Part shown: positions 33,844-45,135 of the stretch, one piece after another
Numbering within the stretch: position 1 is the stretch's first letter
Layout of the letters: the number at the start of each line of letters is the position of its first letter
NCBI GenBank assembly: GCA_015179045.1
Contig: WHUZ01000001.1
Location: 2,232,001-2,296,000 of the forward strand
DNA: 64,000 nt
From: Kalaharituber pfeilii
Lineage: Eukaryota > Ascomycota > Pezizomycetes > Pezizales > Pezizaceae
Direction of reading: 5' to 3'
Made by a program: the position numbers and the translations under genes
The notes under the pieces: model-generated
Database searches by the model: none
Told to the model about the DNA's origin: nothing
The model's input: only the letters and a program-made list of their open reading frames with translations

Positions 33844-34674
33844 ATGTCCGCTGCCACACGCAGACTGCTGGTACGTCCCCGCACAGCGCGACGCGCACAA
33901 TCGCAGCACCTATCTCTCCTCCCGTCCTCCTGATCACCTGCTCAATGGCTCCTCCACAATGCTAACCCCGCATCCCCCCCGCCGCTGCCGCTGCGATGCC
34001 CCCCTGCCCTCAGGTTTGCTCCATCGGAAACCCAGCCCCCCTCCACAATACCCGCCATAGCGCCGGACACATCATCCTGAACCAGCTCTCGCCCCTCCTA
34101 CACTCCGTCCCGAGCAGGCTGGCCCAGGACCGCATGTACGGCGGCCTAATCGCATTCGATCCCGATCCCGACAAGACGTTCACTCTGTTCCAATGCCCCA
34201 CCTACATGAACGTCTCCGGGAAAGCAGTCTCCACCGCCTGGAAAACGTTTCTCCGGGACTGCCTCAATGAGGACGAGCGGCGGCGAGCTCTACTAGTGGT
34301 CTTACACGACGAGATGGAGAAGGGGATGGGCCAGGTTAAGCTCAAGAGGACTGGGAGCGCTGGGGGCCATAATGGGATTGAAAGCTGCATACAATCCCTT
34401 GGCAGAAAGGTTGGTCTATTCATCATATGAATGAGACCATCTATTCATTCGCCTTTCGTTGGTTGGGCAGAAGAGCTTACAGAGCGTTCAGGACTTCCTA
34501 CGAGTCGGCATCGGCATCTCCCGCCCAGCCAGCAGATTATCCGCCGACGTCGCAGCATACGTCCTCGCCAAGTTCACCGAGCGGGAGCGTGAGATTCTCG
34601 ATGATGAGAGCCTCCCAAAGGTGGTACAAATGCTAAAGCGGATATCTAAGGAACCATATACCCCAGCAAAGTAA
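33844..34674 (+). CDS. pth1: peptidyl-tRNA hydrolase, bacterial/mitochondrial Pth type
   Basis: Releases tRNA from prematurely dissociated peptidyl-tRNA; in fungi of this type usually mitochondrial. Three exons. Exon 1 (33844-33870) encodes MSAATRRLL and ends at donor GTACGT; the 143-base intron ends CCCTCAG (34013) and exon 2 begins VCSIGNPAPLHNTRHSAGH. The second intron (GTTGGT...GGGCAG) splits GRK/KSLQSVQDF. Active-site pattern of the family is complete: Asn of SIGNP, His of TRHSAG, Asp of VVLHDEME, Asn of GGHNGIES. The short first exon explains why the frame appears to start inside the motif. Ends SKEPYTPAK with tandem TAATAA. Sound call. Confidence 0.94.
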
Positions 34675-34967
34675 TAACACTTTCTCATTAGGGTTCTTGA
34701 GGTGCAAAGTTTCTTCAAAAAGCATTGGGAAAAATGAAAAAAGGAGGGGTAGTAACATAGATGATATTTAGACATTTCTTCCTCTGTGTACATTATACAT
34801 CAACTCTACTTCTCTCTTTCTTGTATATAGATAGTGTATACCACAGTTGAGCCCCCCCATATCAAGCATTAAGTTATATAAACCCTCAATAAACATGTTA
34901 CAGTATTATCTGTACGAAAAAAAAGAATCTTACAAGAAAAAGATGCCTCAAGTTCATGAGGGATATG
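34675..34967. other. convergent 3' spacer
   Basis: AT-rich sequence between the pth1 stop and the stop of the Ytp1-like gene; nothing else seen. Confidence 0.5.
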
Positions 34968-37000
34968 TCAATGATGATGACGCCTAGGAGTTTGCTCGTC
35001 TTCCGAATCACTTATCAGTCCTTCTAACTCAAACTGTTGCACGTCATCTGCGACTTCTGCAGGCCTGGCGTGGCCATTGGGCCTCGTGACTTCTCCGCCA
35101 ACGGGACGCTTTAATGGAGGCGGTGGATTCTTCATATAAAGACCAATTAACATATTCGTAACTACAGGACTGCTGTTAGATATGGTGTCCAGAATGGTTG
35201 GCCAGAAAAAATTCTTACAGAGAAACATTAGCGATGCAAGGGAGTACAACACCAAAATGTACGAGACATGGTCAATGCCAATGCTCGAAACCAGTGCAAT
35301 CTCTGTTGAAGAATTAGCGCAATGAGCTATACATCGAGTTTCTGATGAGAAACTTACGTTCCTCATTTGCTGCCTGGAATATAAATCCAGCAGCAAACAA
35401 CAACTGTATCCCAGATATCAGCAATCATTACAACTGTCCTCAACAGTCGAACAGGCTTACATATGGAGGAAGGTACTGCCAACTGGACATCTCTTCCATC
35501 GTCGGTTTATCATGCAACACAAAGCAAATCTCAATAATCCTCGCCAACCCAGCCGCCATAAGTGTATATCCAAAGACTGTATGCACCATGGTCGCTAAAG
35601 GATTATGTTGAGCGTGCGCTGACATGGCATAGCCAGTGAGAATAATAACGATACCGGGAATCACGTTCCTTCTCGGCTGTCCGTTATTTCCCCGAGAAAG
35701 CCAGAGACCCAGAAGGCCGGTAGCCCACCAGACAATCCCCATGGAGGTATGCTGAATATCATTGTGTTCCCATTTCTGGCCCCAACGATGTTCCGTAACT
35801 TTTGGCTTTCGTTAGTGGAGCTATAGAGGTATATTTGGAGTTCAACTCACATGTATTCACAACCCCTATTCAGTTTCTCAGTCAGACGCCTTTACTTTTT
35901 ACTTAAGAACGTAGACAGAGTACCTACCCCACGCGGCGATCACAAGAGAGTCCCAAAACTCTTGGGATTTCCCAGTTCTCCTCAACCATGCTTGTCCCAC
36001 CATAGCCATCAGGGTCATGATAATACCGTAGGCGATGAAAGAGCTTCCCATGATCTAGATCCATTGTTCTAAGCCCATTATCCTCGATGTTCCACCATAT
36101 GGAACTCTACTCACAAAATGGGCCAAACAATTCCCAGTATGACTTCCTCTACAAAATCCTAATCTGTACTCCACATCCAGCGTTCAGCATAAGTTTCATA
36201 CTACGAAAATCTCGAACATTTTACTCACGCTGTGATTCCTCCAAACAGCATCTGCACCCATGCCACAACAGGCATTGCCTTTCCTAGTAAGCCATGCACC
36301 AATACGACTTTCTGTCGGACCTTTCCATGAATGCCACGCTCAATGTGGAACTTCAGATAAATGCCGATGCCCACTTGTATCATCAACATTGACATCAGTG
36401 TCGATGCAAATGAGGCATGGATGTTCTATCAAATCACAATAAGCATTTCATCTTCCATGACCCACTTTCTTCTGGAAAGCGCTAAAGCATACCGGAGCGA
36501 ATTGTCTTCCCTTGTGGTTATGGCCCAAGAACCACGCCAAAATAGCAATGACCGTGCCCATCACCTGTGTCGGTACATGCCATCGATTTCTTACAATCCC
36601 CAAGACCTACGTAACCAATTTTTGCAGAAAACCCCAGTTAGCCCCCACGTTGCCATGGCTCGAAGCGCAAGGACAAGAAATGACAAGAAACCAATTACCA
36701 TTCCGAACGGAAATATTACTCCTACAAAATAAGTAGTAGCCAAGTTAGCCCAGCGCTGCTACTGCACTTAATCCCGGAATAGAAAGCTAAGAAAGGAGGA
36801 AACTGCGTACCAAATGCGGTAATCATCCCTCCAATGTGCAACCAAAGTATTGTATCAAGGGGATCCGGCGAAACCACCGAACCCTCCGGAATCTTATCTT
36901 CATGATGCTCATGAGCATCTGCGAATACTGCAGCCGGCAAGAAGCCAGCGAGCGCCAAATAGGCCGCAATGTACGTAACAGTGCGAGATGCGAGTGCCAT
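34968..37000 (-). CDS. Ytp1-like multi-pass membrane protein
   Basis: Fungal family with the DUF2427 and Ytp1 C-terminal domains; function not established. ATG 37000 starts a signal peptide ([18 protein letters not shown]) followed by a His/Asp/Glu-rich segment (DAHEHHEDK) and the first conserved span ([18 protein letters not shown]). Further exons encode [35 protein letters not shown] and [20 protein letters not shown], then the conserved [20 protein letters not shown] (His residues of this block are a family feature), [15 protein letters not shown], and the C-terminal spans ([31 protein letters not shown]). The tail is acidic, then histidines ([11 protein letters not shown]). About eight introns, placed approximately. 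Location inferred as an endomembrane from the signal peptide and spans. Confidence 0.87.
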
Positions 37001-38181
37001 TGTTGTTGCTGAAGTTAGGAATTGTTGTTTGATGTATACAACCCTTGTGAATATGGGACTCTTTGGGACAACTGAGCAGTTGATCGCCAAGTGAGGCGCT
37101 GAATCACCGTGACCGCGGAGGCGAAGAAACTGGGGATGAGAGAGATGACAGGCGAGCGGAAGGCAGCCCACGATGTCCTTGTGGGGCGTCAATGCTGCTT
37201 GTAGGCGCTGGGCATTTCAGCCTCGGAAAGAAAGCGCAGAAGAAAGCCTTCCGGGAGAAATCTAGCAGAACGGAGATTTTATACAAGGTACAGGCTCGAT
37301 GCTATTGTGCCTGACTGGATGCATCATGTCGGATCTTCCAAAACAAAGTCTTGGCATTGCCGTTAAACACGGCATATATGCTCGCATGTTTACTTGCGTT
37401 TGGAGCTAGGCTATGTTTATTCATCATATATCTCGTCTATAATCCCCCATTCATCCTTATCACTGCGCCCAATGAACGGTGATAAATAGTGTTGACTGCA
37501 AAAATTGCTATCGTGATAATTTCAAAACATTAGCTTTCATACTTGAGCCGACCAAGATGACAATATTCATGATGTGAGAAGTTACAATGCGGTCTGACTG
37601 GCATACACTCCGTCCCCCATGCAACCAGACTGCGTCCCCATATCAGTCCAACCCTATCAAATCAGTCCCATCCACATACAATCTCAACTCTTCATCTTCC
37701 CATTTCCCAAGCCTGGGTACGAGCAACAACCGCACCTGCCCCCCTCTCCCTCCCCCACTCCAATATGCAATCCGGCCCTGTTACTTGTGCTGTATATGTT
37801 ACCACCAACTAAATGTAATTATAATCTTCTTTCTATGTATATACAATTGCATGCGTCAAGCAGAAAAGGTTATTTTGTTCTTCCCTCTCACGCAGTACTA
37901 CGATTCATATCGCTTACCTGCTAACAACTTCCCCACCTTCCCCACCTCCCACCTCACCACCGCAGGTCTCCCCCCCTCCGATGAAACTCCCTAACACCTT
38001 GACCCCACACTTCCTCCTCACACTCTCCATCCCCCCTTTTCCCAGATACCTCCTCCTCCTCACGCGCCAAGTCAAAGCAAACAGAGGAACCAAAACGCCA
38101 ATATATATAACAATCGTTTAGACACATGGACCACAGTATTAAATAAGTAGACACTCCACAGAAGCCCGATTACTCTTCACC
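37001..38181. other. 1.2-kb spacer
   Basis: Upstream of the Ytp1-like gene and downstream of kin28. No gene seen; pyrimidine-rich from 37600 to 38060. Short open frames in it have no recognisable content. Confidence 0.45.
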
Positions 38182-39501
38182 TCACAGTCCCCCAAAATCC
38201 AATTTTCTCGCCACCTTCTTCCCCCTCAGTTCCCCTCCACCAACACTCCCACTCCCTGATTCCTCATCTCCCATACCTCCTGCCACCCTCTTCAAATCTC
38301 CCGCCACCTTCTGCTCCCCCTCCACCCCTCCCTTCCTCGGTAACCTCTCGGGCTTCGTCGGCCTCGGCTCGACCCTGAACCACGCATGTTCCAAGCATTC
38401 CTTCGCGCTCATCCTTCCCCTCGGATCCAATTTTAGCATGCCCATCAACAACTCTACCCCCTCTGGCCCCGCGCTTCCAAACATGCTTTCCCAGAACTGC
38501 CGTGTCGCCAGGGGGTTCTTTGTTGGGTCCGGTACAGCATACGCTGGCAGGGATGAAACACCCGGCCAATTCTCCTCCGTGGGTGCGCCGAGAGCGGAGC
38601 AGATGAGCTCCACCTGGTGGACGTCGGAGGTACCGGCGAGGAATGGGACGCGGAGCAAAAGCTCCGCGAACACGAGGCCCATAGACCAGATGTCGACTGC
38701 AGAGGAGTAGAAGCGGGCGCCGAAGAGGAGCTCAGGAGGACGGTACCAGCGGGTAATAACGGCGTGGGTCATGGGGCGGTAGGGCTCTGCCTGCTGGCGC
38801 GCGAGACCAAAGTCGCCGAGTTTGAGAACGCCGGAAGAGGAAATAAGCAAGTTGTTCGGCTTGATATCTCGGTGCAAGACGAATTTGGAGTGGCAGAACC
38901 AGACACCGCGGAGGGCCATGAGCATCCAGGATTTGATGTCGGCCATCGAGTAAGTGATGCCTCGGGTGTCTTTGATGATCATCTCCAAATCGCAGTCCAA
39001 GAATTCCAGCACCAGAGAGAGGTTCTGGTGCTTAGAGCTGAAGACGTCGAGCAGTAGGATGATATTCGGATGCCGCAATTCTTGGAGATACTTGACTTCG
39101 CGAATGGCGTCCATGGAAAGGCCGGTGATGGTGAGGTTCTGGGCTTTGATTTTTTTGATGGCGACAGGCCTTGGGGGGTAGGTGTCTTTGGCATGGCCCA
39201 AGTAAACAATGGCGTAGGTACCTTCGCCGATCTTTTTGTCTGGGAGGTTGCGGGAGGGCGGCGGTCAGTAGCAGTGGGATGGTAGGGTTAGGAGGGGGGG
39301 GTTACCTTTGGTGTATTTGTTCTTGATCGCCTCATTGAGGTCCTCCGCGGCCGCAAGCTCGCCGCGGGGAGCTGAGGGGGGTGCTGGTGGATCCAGCGCG
39401 GGCGCGTCTTTGCGGGCGGCCTTCGACGCGGCGAGCGGCAGCGGGGGGCCGAATGCGGACGCGGACGCGGAGGAGCTCGAGGACGCGGTGTGCACCGTCA
39501 T
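38182..39501 (-). CDS. kin28: CDK7-type kinase (Kin28/Mcs6)
   Basis: Kinase of the TFIIK module of TFIIH; phosphorylates the RNA polymerase II CTD and, in many fungi, activates CDKs. Two exons: exon 1 from ATG 39501 encodes an Ala/Ser/Pro-rich leader of about 55 residues and AIKNKYTK; an intron of about 62 bases (GTAACC...CCCAG) precedes DKKIGEGTYAIVYLG. Kinase signatures: VAIKKI, MDAIREVKYLQEL, LHRDIKPNNLL, LGDFGLARQ, MTHAVITRWYRPPELLFGAR (T-loop; the RPPEL form also occurs in S. pombe Mcs6), SSAVDIWSMGLVFAELLLRV. The tail KPERLPRKGG...VARKLDFGGL is the CDK7-type C-terminus. Divergent from icp55, 342 bases between the start codons. Confidence 0.94.
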
Positions 39502-39843
39502 TGCGCTCTGCAGCGCGCCGAGGCGGGCGGGGGGCGCGGGGGCTGCGGAGGGGGGAGGGGGAGAGGGAGGGGGGGGGAGGGCGGGGCAGGGACGGAGTAG
39601 CGGTGCTGTGTGCTGGGGCGCCGGTGCTGAGGTGCTGCCGCGGGCACCGGGCTGAGACGCCCCAGCGCCGAGCGCCGAGCGCGTGCTTGGCGCGGGCGGT
39701 CACGTGGCCAGGCGGGCGCTTTTCCGCGCTCTGCCGCCGCGCAGCCCCATCCGCCCTCCGCCCCCTCCGCCCCCTCCGCCCCCTCCGCCCCCTCCGCCCC
39801 CTCCGCCCGCCGCGAGCACGACGCACCCTCACAGCGCAGCGAC
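39502..39843. promoter_or_regulatory. bidirectional kin28/icp55 promoter, very GC-rich
   Basis: 342 bases between divergent ATGs. Very GC-rich, with five perfect tandem copies of CCCCCTCCG at 39761-39805 and G/C runs near 39545-39590. No TATA-like element is obvious. Confidence 0.65.
39761..39805. repeat. 9-bp tandem repeat, five perfect copies
   Basis: Unit CCCCCTCCG, with a further partial copy on the left. It lies 38 bases upstream of the icp55 ATG. The minus strand reads (CGGAGGGGG)n, a possible G-quadruplex. Confidence 0.9.
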
Positions 39844-42010
39844 ATGAGCGTCAGCAGCCGCCTCAATTGCGCCGCGTGCATGCGGCGGCAGCTCAACTGC
39901 ATCCGTTCGGTCCAGGCGTCACGGCCGGCCTGCCCCGCCGCTTCCCTACCGCGGCGCCAGCCCCCGATGTCGGTGCAAAGGCTCCGGAGGGGATGCGCCT
40001 CGAGCGCTGCACCCGAGCCCCTCCCGGCCCACGCGTCCGAGCTGCGCTTCGGGCAGCCCATCTATGAGACTCATCCGCACCTCGTTGGCCCCGGCGACTG
40101 TGCGCCCCCCTCCCCTGAACCCCCCCCCCAAATACCCCCCCCCCCACTGCTCGCAGAAGGCTCACGCTCCTCCCCTCCCAAAGTAACCCGCAACATTTCC
40201 GCCCACGAATACCACGCCCGCCGCGCATCGCTCTCCAGACGCCTCCCGCCCAGCTCCGTCGCCGTCTTCACCTCCTCCACCATCAAATACCGCTCCGGCC
40301 CCGTCTTCTACTCCTTTCACCAGGACCCGGATTTCCTCTACCTCACCGGCTTCCTCGAACCCGACGCCCTCGGCGTCCTCGAGACCCTCGACGGATCCGG
40401 CGAGTACCACTTCACCCTCTTCGTCCAGGACAAGAATCCCCTCGCTGAGCTCTGGGATGGACCACGAAGTGGCGTCGTCGCGGCGAGGGACGTATTCAAT
40501 GCCGATGACGCATATCCGTATTCCGAGATCCCAAATATCCTACCAAAAATTATAGCCCGGAATTCAACACCCCTAGCGGTGATTTACGCAACTGACTCTG
40601 CACGCTCTTTTTTGCCTGGCAAAATCTCCCCTTCACTGGTGCACAAGCTCAGTTCATGGACGCAGGAACTCCGCTTAGTGAAGTCACCTGGTGAGATTGC
40701 AAACATGAGGATTGCGGGGAAGATTTCAGGTCGAGCATTCAACAGGGCGATGAGCAGGCGGTGGAAGTGGGAGAAGGATCTATGGGCATATTTGGAGTAT
40801 TGGTTTATGAGAGGCGGGTGCGAGAAGGATGCATATATCCCCGTGGTCGCGGGCGGGAAGAATGCGTTGACGATTCATTATACGAGGAACGAAGATCCGT
40901 TGAGGTAGGTGTGGGGTTTGTGAGTTGGCTCTGTTCCGTCGCTTTTTGTGCATTTTGTAGCTCTACATATACCCCCAGTAGTGTTACCCTCAACTCCCTT
41001 ACCTCCCCCTCCCAATCTCTGTTCTGTGTCCACTTTTTTGTCAGTTCCGATTCCTAACCACCCTTACCCCACAACTAAGCAAACCAACAGAGACGGCGAT
41101 CTTGTCCTTGTCGATGCCGGAGGAGTACATTCCCCCATCCCTCACCGTCCCCTCCCATCATCCTCCACCTTCTTCCCTTCTCGTCCCTCTATATCACATA
41201 GATCAACTAACTGACATCCTTCAAAGCAATACTCCCACTACCCCACCGACATAACCCGCACCTTCCCAGTCTCTGGTGTCTTCACACCTCCCCAAGCAGC
41301 ATTATATCAAGCAGTTCTCAACGCGCAAAGGCATTGCATCAAGCTTTGCGTACCCGGCGCTACACTTGAGGACCTGCACCAGGCAGCAAAGTCCTCTTTG
41401 CTCGCCGAACTACGCGAACTCGGGCCCTCGTTCCCGGTGTCTGATCACGTACGTCTTCATGAGCTCCTCCTCCTCCCTCGCCCTCTCAAGATATATATAT
41501 GGTAGATTAAAGGATGCACTATTAACCGGTAGCTGGGGCGGGTCCTGAGACGGAGGTAAAACTTAGTTACTCGACACCATCCTCTTTCCCCACCACGTTT
41601 CGCATTACCTCGGCCTCGACCTGCACGATTGCCCCTCGCAGCGGCATACGCGCGCACTAGAGCCCGGAGTCTGTCTCACCGTTGAGCCCGGCGTCTACGT
41701 GCCCGCGGACGACCCCCGGTGGCCGCCGCACTTCCGCGGACTCGGAATTCGAATTGAGGATTCTGTATGCGTTGTCGATGGTGCGGAGGAGTTACTGAGT
41801 GAAGATGGCAGCGGAGAAGTCAGTGGATGGCAATCGCAAACGCCAGGACCGTTAGTTCTGTCAGTGGAAGCGGTGAAGGAGATTGTGGATATTGAGGCGT
41901 TGGGCAAACGGCATTTGGAGAGAATGGAGCGGGAGAGGGAGAGGAGAGCAAAGTATGGGAAGGGGAAAGGGGAGCCATGGGAAGAGGAGGATGACGAGGA
42001 TGATTTCTGA
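39844..42010 (+). CDS. icp55: intermediate cleaving peptidase Icp55-like mitochondrial M24B aminopeptidase
   Basis: Icp55 trims one destabilising residue from imported mitochondrial precursors after MPP cleavage. Four exons (junctions DPLR/DGD, AGG/QYS, SDH/LLD; donors GTAGGT, GTACAT, GTACGT). The N-terminus is Arg/Ser/Cys-rich (presequence) up to the family block RFGQPIYETHPHLVGPGD. A Pro-rich insertion of about 30 residues, coded by C-runs at 40106-40150, then precedes NISAHEYHARRASL. N-domain: SFHQDPDFLYLTGFLEPDAL. Catalytic metal ligands are present: Asp (VLVDAGG), Asp (TDITRTFPVSG), His (HHVSHYLGLDLHD), Glu (TVEPGVYV) and Glu (GLGIRIEDSV). The tail after about residue 560 is charged, ending WEEEDDEDDF. 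It is the second M24B peptidase of the window; its GLGIRIED ending separates it from ampp. Confidence 0.93.
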
Positions 42011-42197
42011 AGTGGTGGTGGAGGGGGGAAGGAGGGAAGTCGCGATGTTGGTGTTGTATTGTAGATTTGTTGCGGGAAAAATTCCAAGGTTGGAATGTGT
42101 ATCATACTCAAGTACTAGAGAGCATCTACACTCTATGATTGGTTCTCGATATATACAGTACATATCTCTACATTTACTCTTTCCATTCAAGAATTAC

Positions 42198-43394
42198 TTA
42201 GCTTCCCACCCTCCTTACCCCCCACAACCTCCCCACCACCCTCTCCACAATCTCCCCAAACACTCGCTTCGCCTCCCCTCCCTCCTTCCCGCCCTTCACC
42301 ACCACCGGCCCCTCTTCACCAACCTCCCCGTCTACCGGAATCTCCCCCAACACCTCGACCCCCAACTCCGTACACTTCCTCCTCACCCTCTCCGTCCCGC
42401 CTTTTCCAAACACCTCCTCCCTTCTCCCGCACCCCTTACACCCCCACCAGGCCATGTTCACCACAACCCCCATAATTCCCACCCCCATCTTCTCCCACAT
42501 CCCTATGCCCCTCCAGGCATCTGCGATCGCCAAGTCCTGTGGCGTCGTCACAACCACAGCTCCGTCCACTTCCACCTGCTGCGTGACCGTCAACTGCACG
42601 TCGCCCGTGCCCGGTGGCAGGTCAACCACGAGCAAATCTAGCTCGCCCCAGTCCACCTCCCACAACAGCTGCTGCACACCCTTCATCACCATGAGCCCTC
42701 TCCAGGCCACCGGCGCGCGGTCCCCTGGTATTAAATATCCCATAGACATACTTTTGACCCCGTAATTTATTACCGGCACCAGCCTTCCCTCCCGGACCTC
42801 TACACCCCCTGTATCCCCTCCCCTTTCCCCCTCCTGCTCCCCACCTTGCCCACTTCCCATCGCTGCAACATGCTCCAGCCCCATCAGCAATGGCACACTC
42901 GGTCCAAATACATCCACGTCCAGAATCCCCACCCGTAGCGCCCTTGACCATTGCTCTGGCATTCCTCCACCTACACCTTCCCCTCCTCCTGGCCCATCCC
43001 CAACAAGCTGCCGTACATGCATCCCCAGCGCCGCCCCCACCGCAATGTTTACTGCCACCGTGCTCTTGCCGACACCGCCCTTTGCCGAAGACACTAGTAG
43101 GACTTTGTCGACCCCGGGGATCCGGCGTTTGGGCGGGAGGCCGCGTTGCATACGTGGGAGCTGGGGAGCGGGGCCTTTGGGAATACGCTAAGAGAGACGG
43201 CGGAAGGTTAGCTCAGTGTGAAAGGGGACAGGGAAAATGGGGTGGCCGAGTGGTCTTCTTACGAGGGGATTTTCATGGTGTGCGGAGGGGGTTGTGGAAA
43301 GGTGCCGAGAGAGAAAGTAGCATTGTGGTACTGGCGAAATTGGTCGCCGGAGGCAGTGGATAGAAAAAGGCCCTATGCGCAAAAGCTGCTTCAT
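42198..43394 (-). CDS. ind1: Ind1 (NUBPL) mitochondrial Fe-S carrier for complex I assembly
   Basis: Mrp/Nbp35-family P-loop ATPase that delivers iron-sulphur clusters to respiratory complex I. Two exons. From ATG 43394 the protein starts with a presequence (LLRIGPFSIHCLRRP; SRHLSTTPSAHHENPL), an intron with donor GTAAGA and acceptor CTTAG, then RIPKGPAPQLPRMQRGLPPK, which marks Ind1 rather than Nbp35/Cfd1 (no N-terminal four-Cys motif). Motifs: deviant Walker A SSAKGGVGKSTVAVN, LDVDVFGPSVPLLMG, LVVDLPPGTGDVQLTVTQ, and the cluster-binding CxxC in WWGCKGCGRREEVFG. A Gly/Glu-rich low-complexity insert lies at MGSGQGGEQEGERGGDTGG. Convergent with icp55, 187 bases between stops. The presence of Ind1 implies a conventional complex I. 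Confidence 0.95.
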
Positions 43395-43732
43395 CTTCAA
43401 AATTGTCAATAGTTGGGATGGGCTACACCATGCTGTTTGTTGTAATAAAGTACAAGCTGAAACGCAGCTCCCATCCAAAGTAGCGTCATAGGCGCTCGGC
43501 AACTACCGTGCTAAGCTTTCGCCTAGCAACGTCGGAATATCAATAATCCGCTACCTTACCTTATGATAAGCCTCCCACAGTCTCCCACATATTTCCTATT
43601 CTGGTTAGTAGCGACCCAAGACGCATGGTTACTTTATTAGGAAGGCATACTGCTACTAGTATGCTCAGATTCTTTAACTCTACACATAAGGAGGATTTCT
43701 CCAAACCCAAAATTTCCGCCTGTTCAACACAC

Positions 43733-43775
43733 GCATGAGATATTGGGCACGTGAGCATATTGAGCATGCTCAACT
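43733..43775. repeat. GAGATATTG / TTGAGCATG repeat, copy A
   Basis: Contains GAGATATTGGGCACGTGAGC then ATATTGAGCATGCTCAAC. It shares its order of motifs with the longer copy B at 44094-44182. Confidence 0.6.
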
Positions 43776-44093
43776 GTACAAAATGCCGTACAAGGCTACG
43801 AGAGTAAGATGCATCAAGAGAATGATCGGTCGCTTATTCAATCATCGACAGCACATGTACAATCTCCAGCCTATTGATGTCCATTTGGTTCCCCGGTCTC
43901 GCTCCCTTCCCTTCAATACTTCCTTCGACTGTGATAGTTCTTTTGGCATCATAGTCTCTTTGATGCACTCCTTTTGTTCCTTTATCCATAACCTTAATTC
44001 CATTCCTTGATTATCCCTGTTCGCTTGTCCTTAACCTTTGTTCGCATATTTTTTTATTTCCATTATTCTTAATATTAATAAGTTTAGCGCGTA

Positions 44094-44182
44094 TACGAGA
44101 TGTTGGGCGTAAGCATGTCGAGCATGTTGAACGCGCATATGAGATATTGAGCATATTGAGCATGTTGAGCAAGTTGAGCGCA
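44094..44182. repeat. GAGATRTTG / TTGAGCATG repeat, copy B
   Basis: Two tandem versions of the copy A motif: GAGATGTTGGGCGTAAGC with GAGCATGTTGAAC, then GAGATATTGAGCATATTGAG with CATGTTGAGCAAGTTGAGC. The internal period is about 9-10 bases. Confidence 0.65.
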
Positions 44183-44408
44183 CACCAGCATCCTCAAAGG
44201 TTGTAATTGCGTTTTGCGGAAACGCCAAATTTAAACCAAATGTTGTCAATTTGTAGAGGCCGAACTACACTATAGCTACACTATATACATTGGATACATA
44301 CACCATGATGTTGTAGTCTCATGTAAAACTAAGTCAGATCCAAGAGTGTGGGAGGCTTGCTGCCATTCCAGAACACTCACTACTTCCATACTCAAATAAG
44401 GGCAAGAA

Positions 44409-44954
44409 TGTCCGCTACCAGCAACTTTGTGCTCATTTACAATAATCTCAGTAACAAGAATCTCAAAAGGGTCTCAAGAACTTGATCCAAGAAGACTTGT
44501 TAAAAATCATCGAAGCCAACAAAGAGAAACTTTTCCTTGAGGGCACGTTGGGATCTTACAAATTGCCAGGTGGTCCGGCATCCACAAACGTGATGCTTAT
44601 CAAGGAGAATGAAAAGCTAAAAGAGATAGAAAAGATACCAAAGATGGAGTTCCAATTATCTTCACGTATGACAATGTCGCCAAGATGGTTAATATCTTGG
44701 AACGTAAAGAGGCAACTTCCGAGGACCTTCTCATCAAATCTACTATGGGCTTATTCAGATGGCCCGAAAGTGTTAAGGAATCCAATGCGAGCTTAGCATA
44801 GCGGATGAAGAAAGACTAATTCTGCTGAGCAGCATACCTGACGATGCTAATCTCGAGATAACAACAGATAGGCCATGGTCTAGCTGGACTTGGGATGAAG
44901 CCAAAACACAATTCAGTATGGAGGTGGATTCCTACAAAGATCTCCCAAATTGAA
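44409..44954 (+). pseudogene. frame-broken gene relic (unknown protein)
   Basis: Three consecutive plus-strand frames read as ordinary protein sequence but are offset. The first (from ATG 44409: SNFVLIYNNLSNKNLKRV) ends near 44484; the second (from 44482: LLKIIEANKEKLFLEGTLGS ... EIEKIPK) ends near 44645; a third (GVPIIFTYDNVAKMVNILER ... KSTMGLFRWPES) runs to about 44795; and another shift leads to ELSIADEERLILLSSIPDDA ... SWTWDEAKTQF, stopping at TGA 44952-44954. I see no introns that would join the pieces. Each change of frame is one or two bases, so decay of a former gene, probably repeat-derived or duplicated, is the simplest reading. Helical, charged, Lys/Glu-rich; not recognised. A spliced or frameshifted active gene is less likely. 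Confidence 0.5.
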
Positions 44955-44970
44955 ACTGGATCTAGTAGAC

Positions 44971-45135
44971 GTGGATGGGAGGAATGTGGGTGAGAGATAT
45001 GTGGGTGGGGGGAATGTGGGTGGGAGGAATGTGGGTGGGAGGAATGCGGGTAGAGGGAATGTGAGTGAGGGGCGGGCAGGTGGGAGAGATGTGGATAGAG
45101 GTAGAGGAGAGGATGTGGGTAGGGGAGGATGTGGG
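44971..45135 (+). repeat. 15-bp minisatellite (GGGAGGAATGTGGGT)
   Basis: Near-perfect 15-base units with centre copies at about 44977, 45006, 45021, 45036 and 45051, and degenerate copies to 45135. In one frame it reads as a five-residue repeat G-G-R-N-V (open frame 44950-45186, 78 residues). Strong G bias on the plus strand. It begins just after the gene relic, so it may be the decayed repeat tail of that gene. Confidence 0.85.

Larger units (their letters stand above)
43395..44398. other. gene-poor spacer with dispersed short repeats
   Basis: Upstream of ind1. Short degenerate repeats built on TTGAGCAT(G/A)T occur at about 43733-43775 and 44094-44182 (separate entries). No intact gene recognised. 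Confidence 0.5.

Noticed and set aside
39381..40067. 228-residue Arg/Pro-rich frame overlapping kin28/icp55
   Set aside because: Shadow of GC-rich promoter and icp55 coding sequence; composition follows from C/G runs and the 9-bp repeat.
25001..42010. Two M24B peptidases (ampp and icp55) as a tandem duplication
   Set aside because: They belong to different old subfamilies with different metal-site contexts and lie 12 kb apart; both are universal in fungi.
12331..43394. A functional mitochondrial gene cluster
   Set aside because: Several mitochondrial-type genes are near each other but in mixed orientation with unrelated genes between; no sign of co-regulation.
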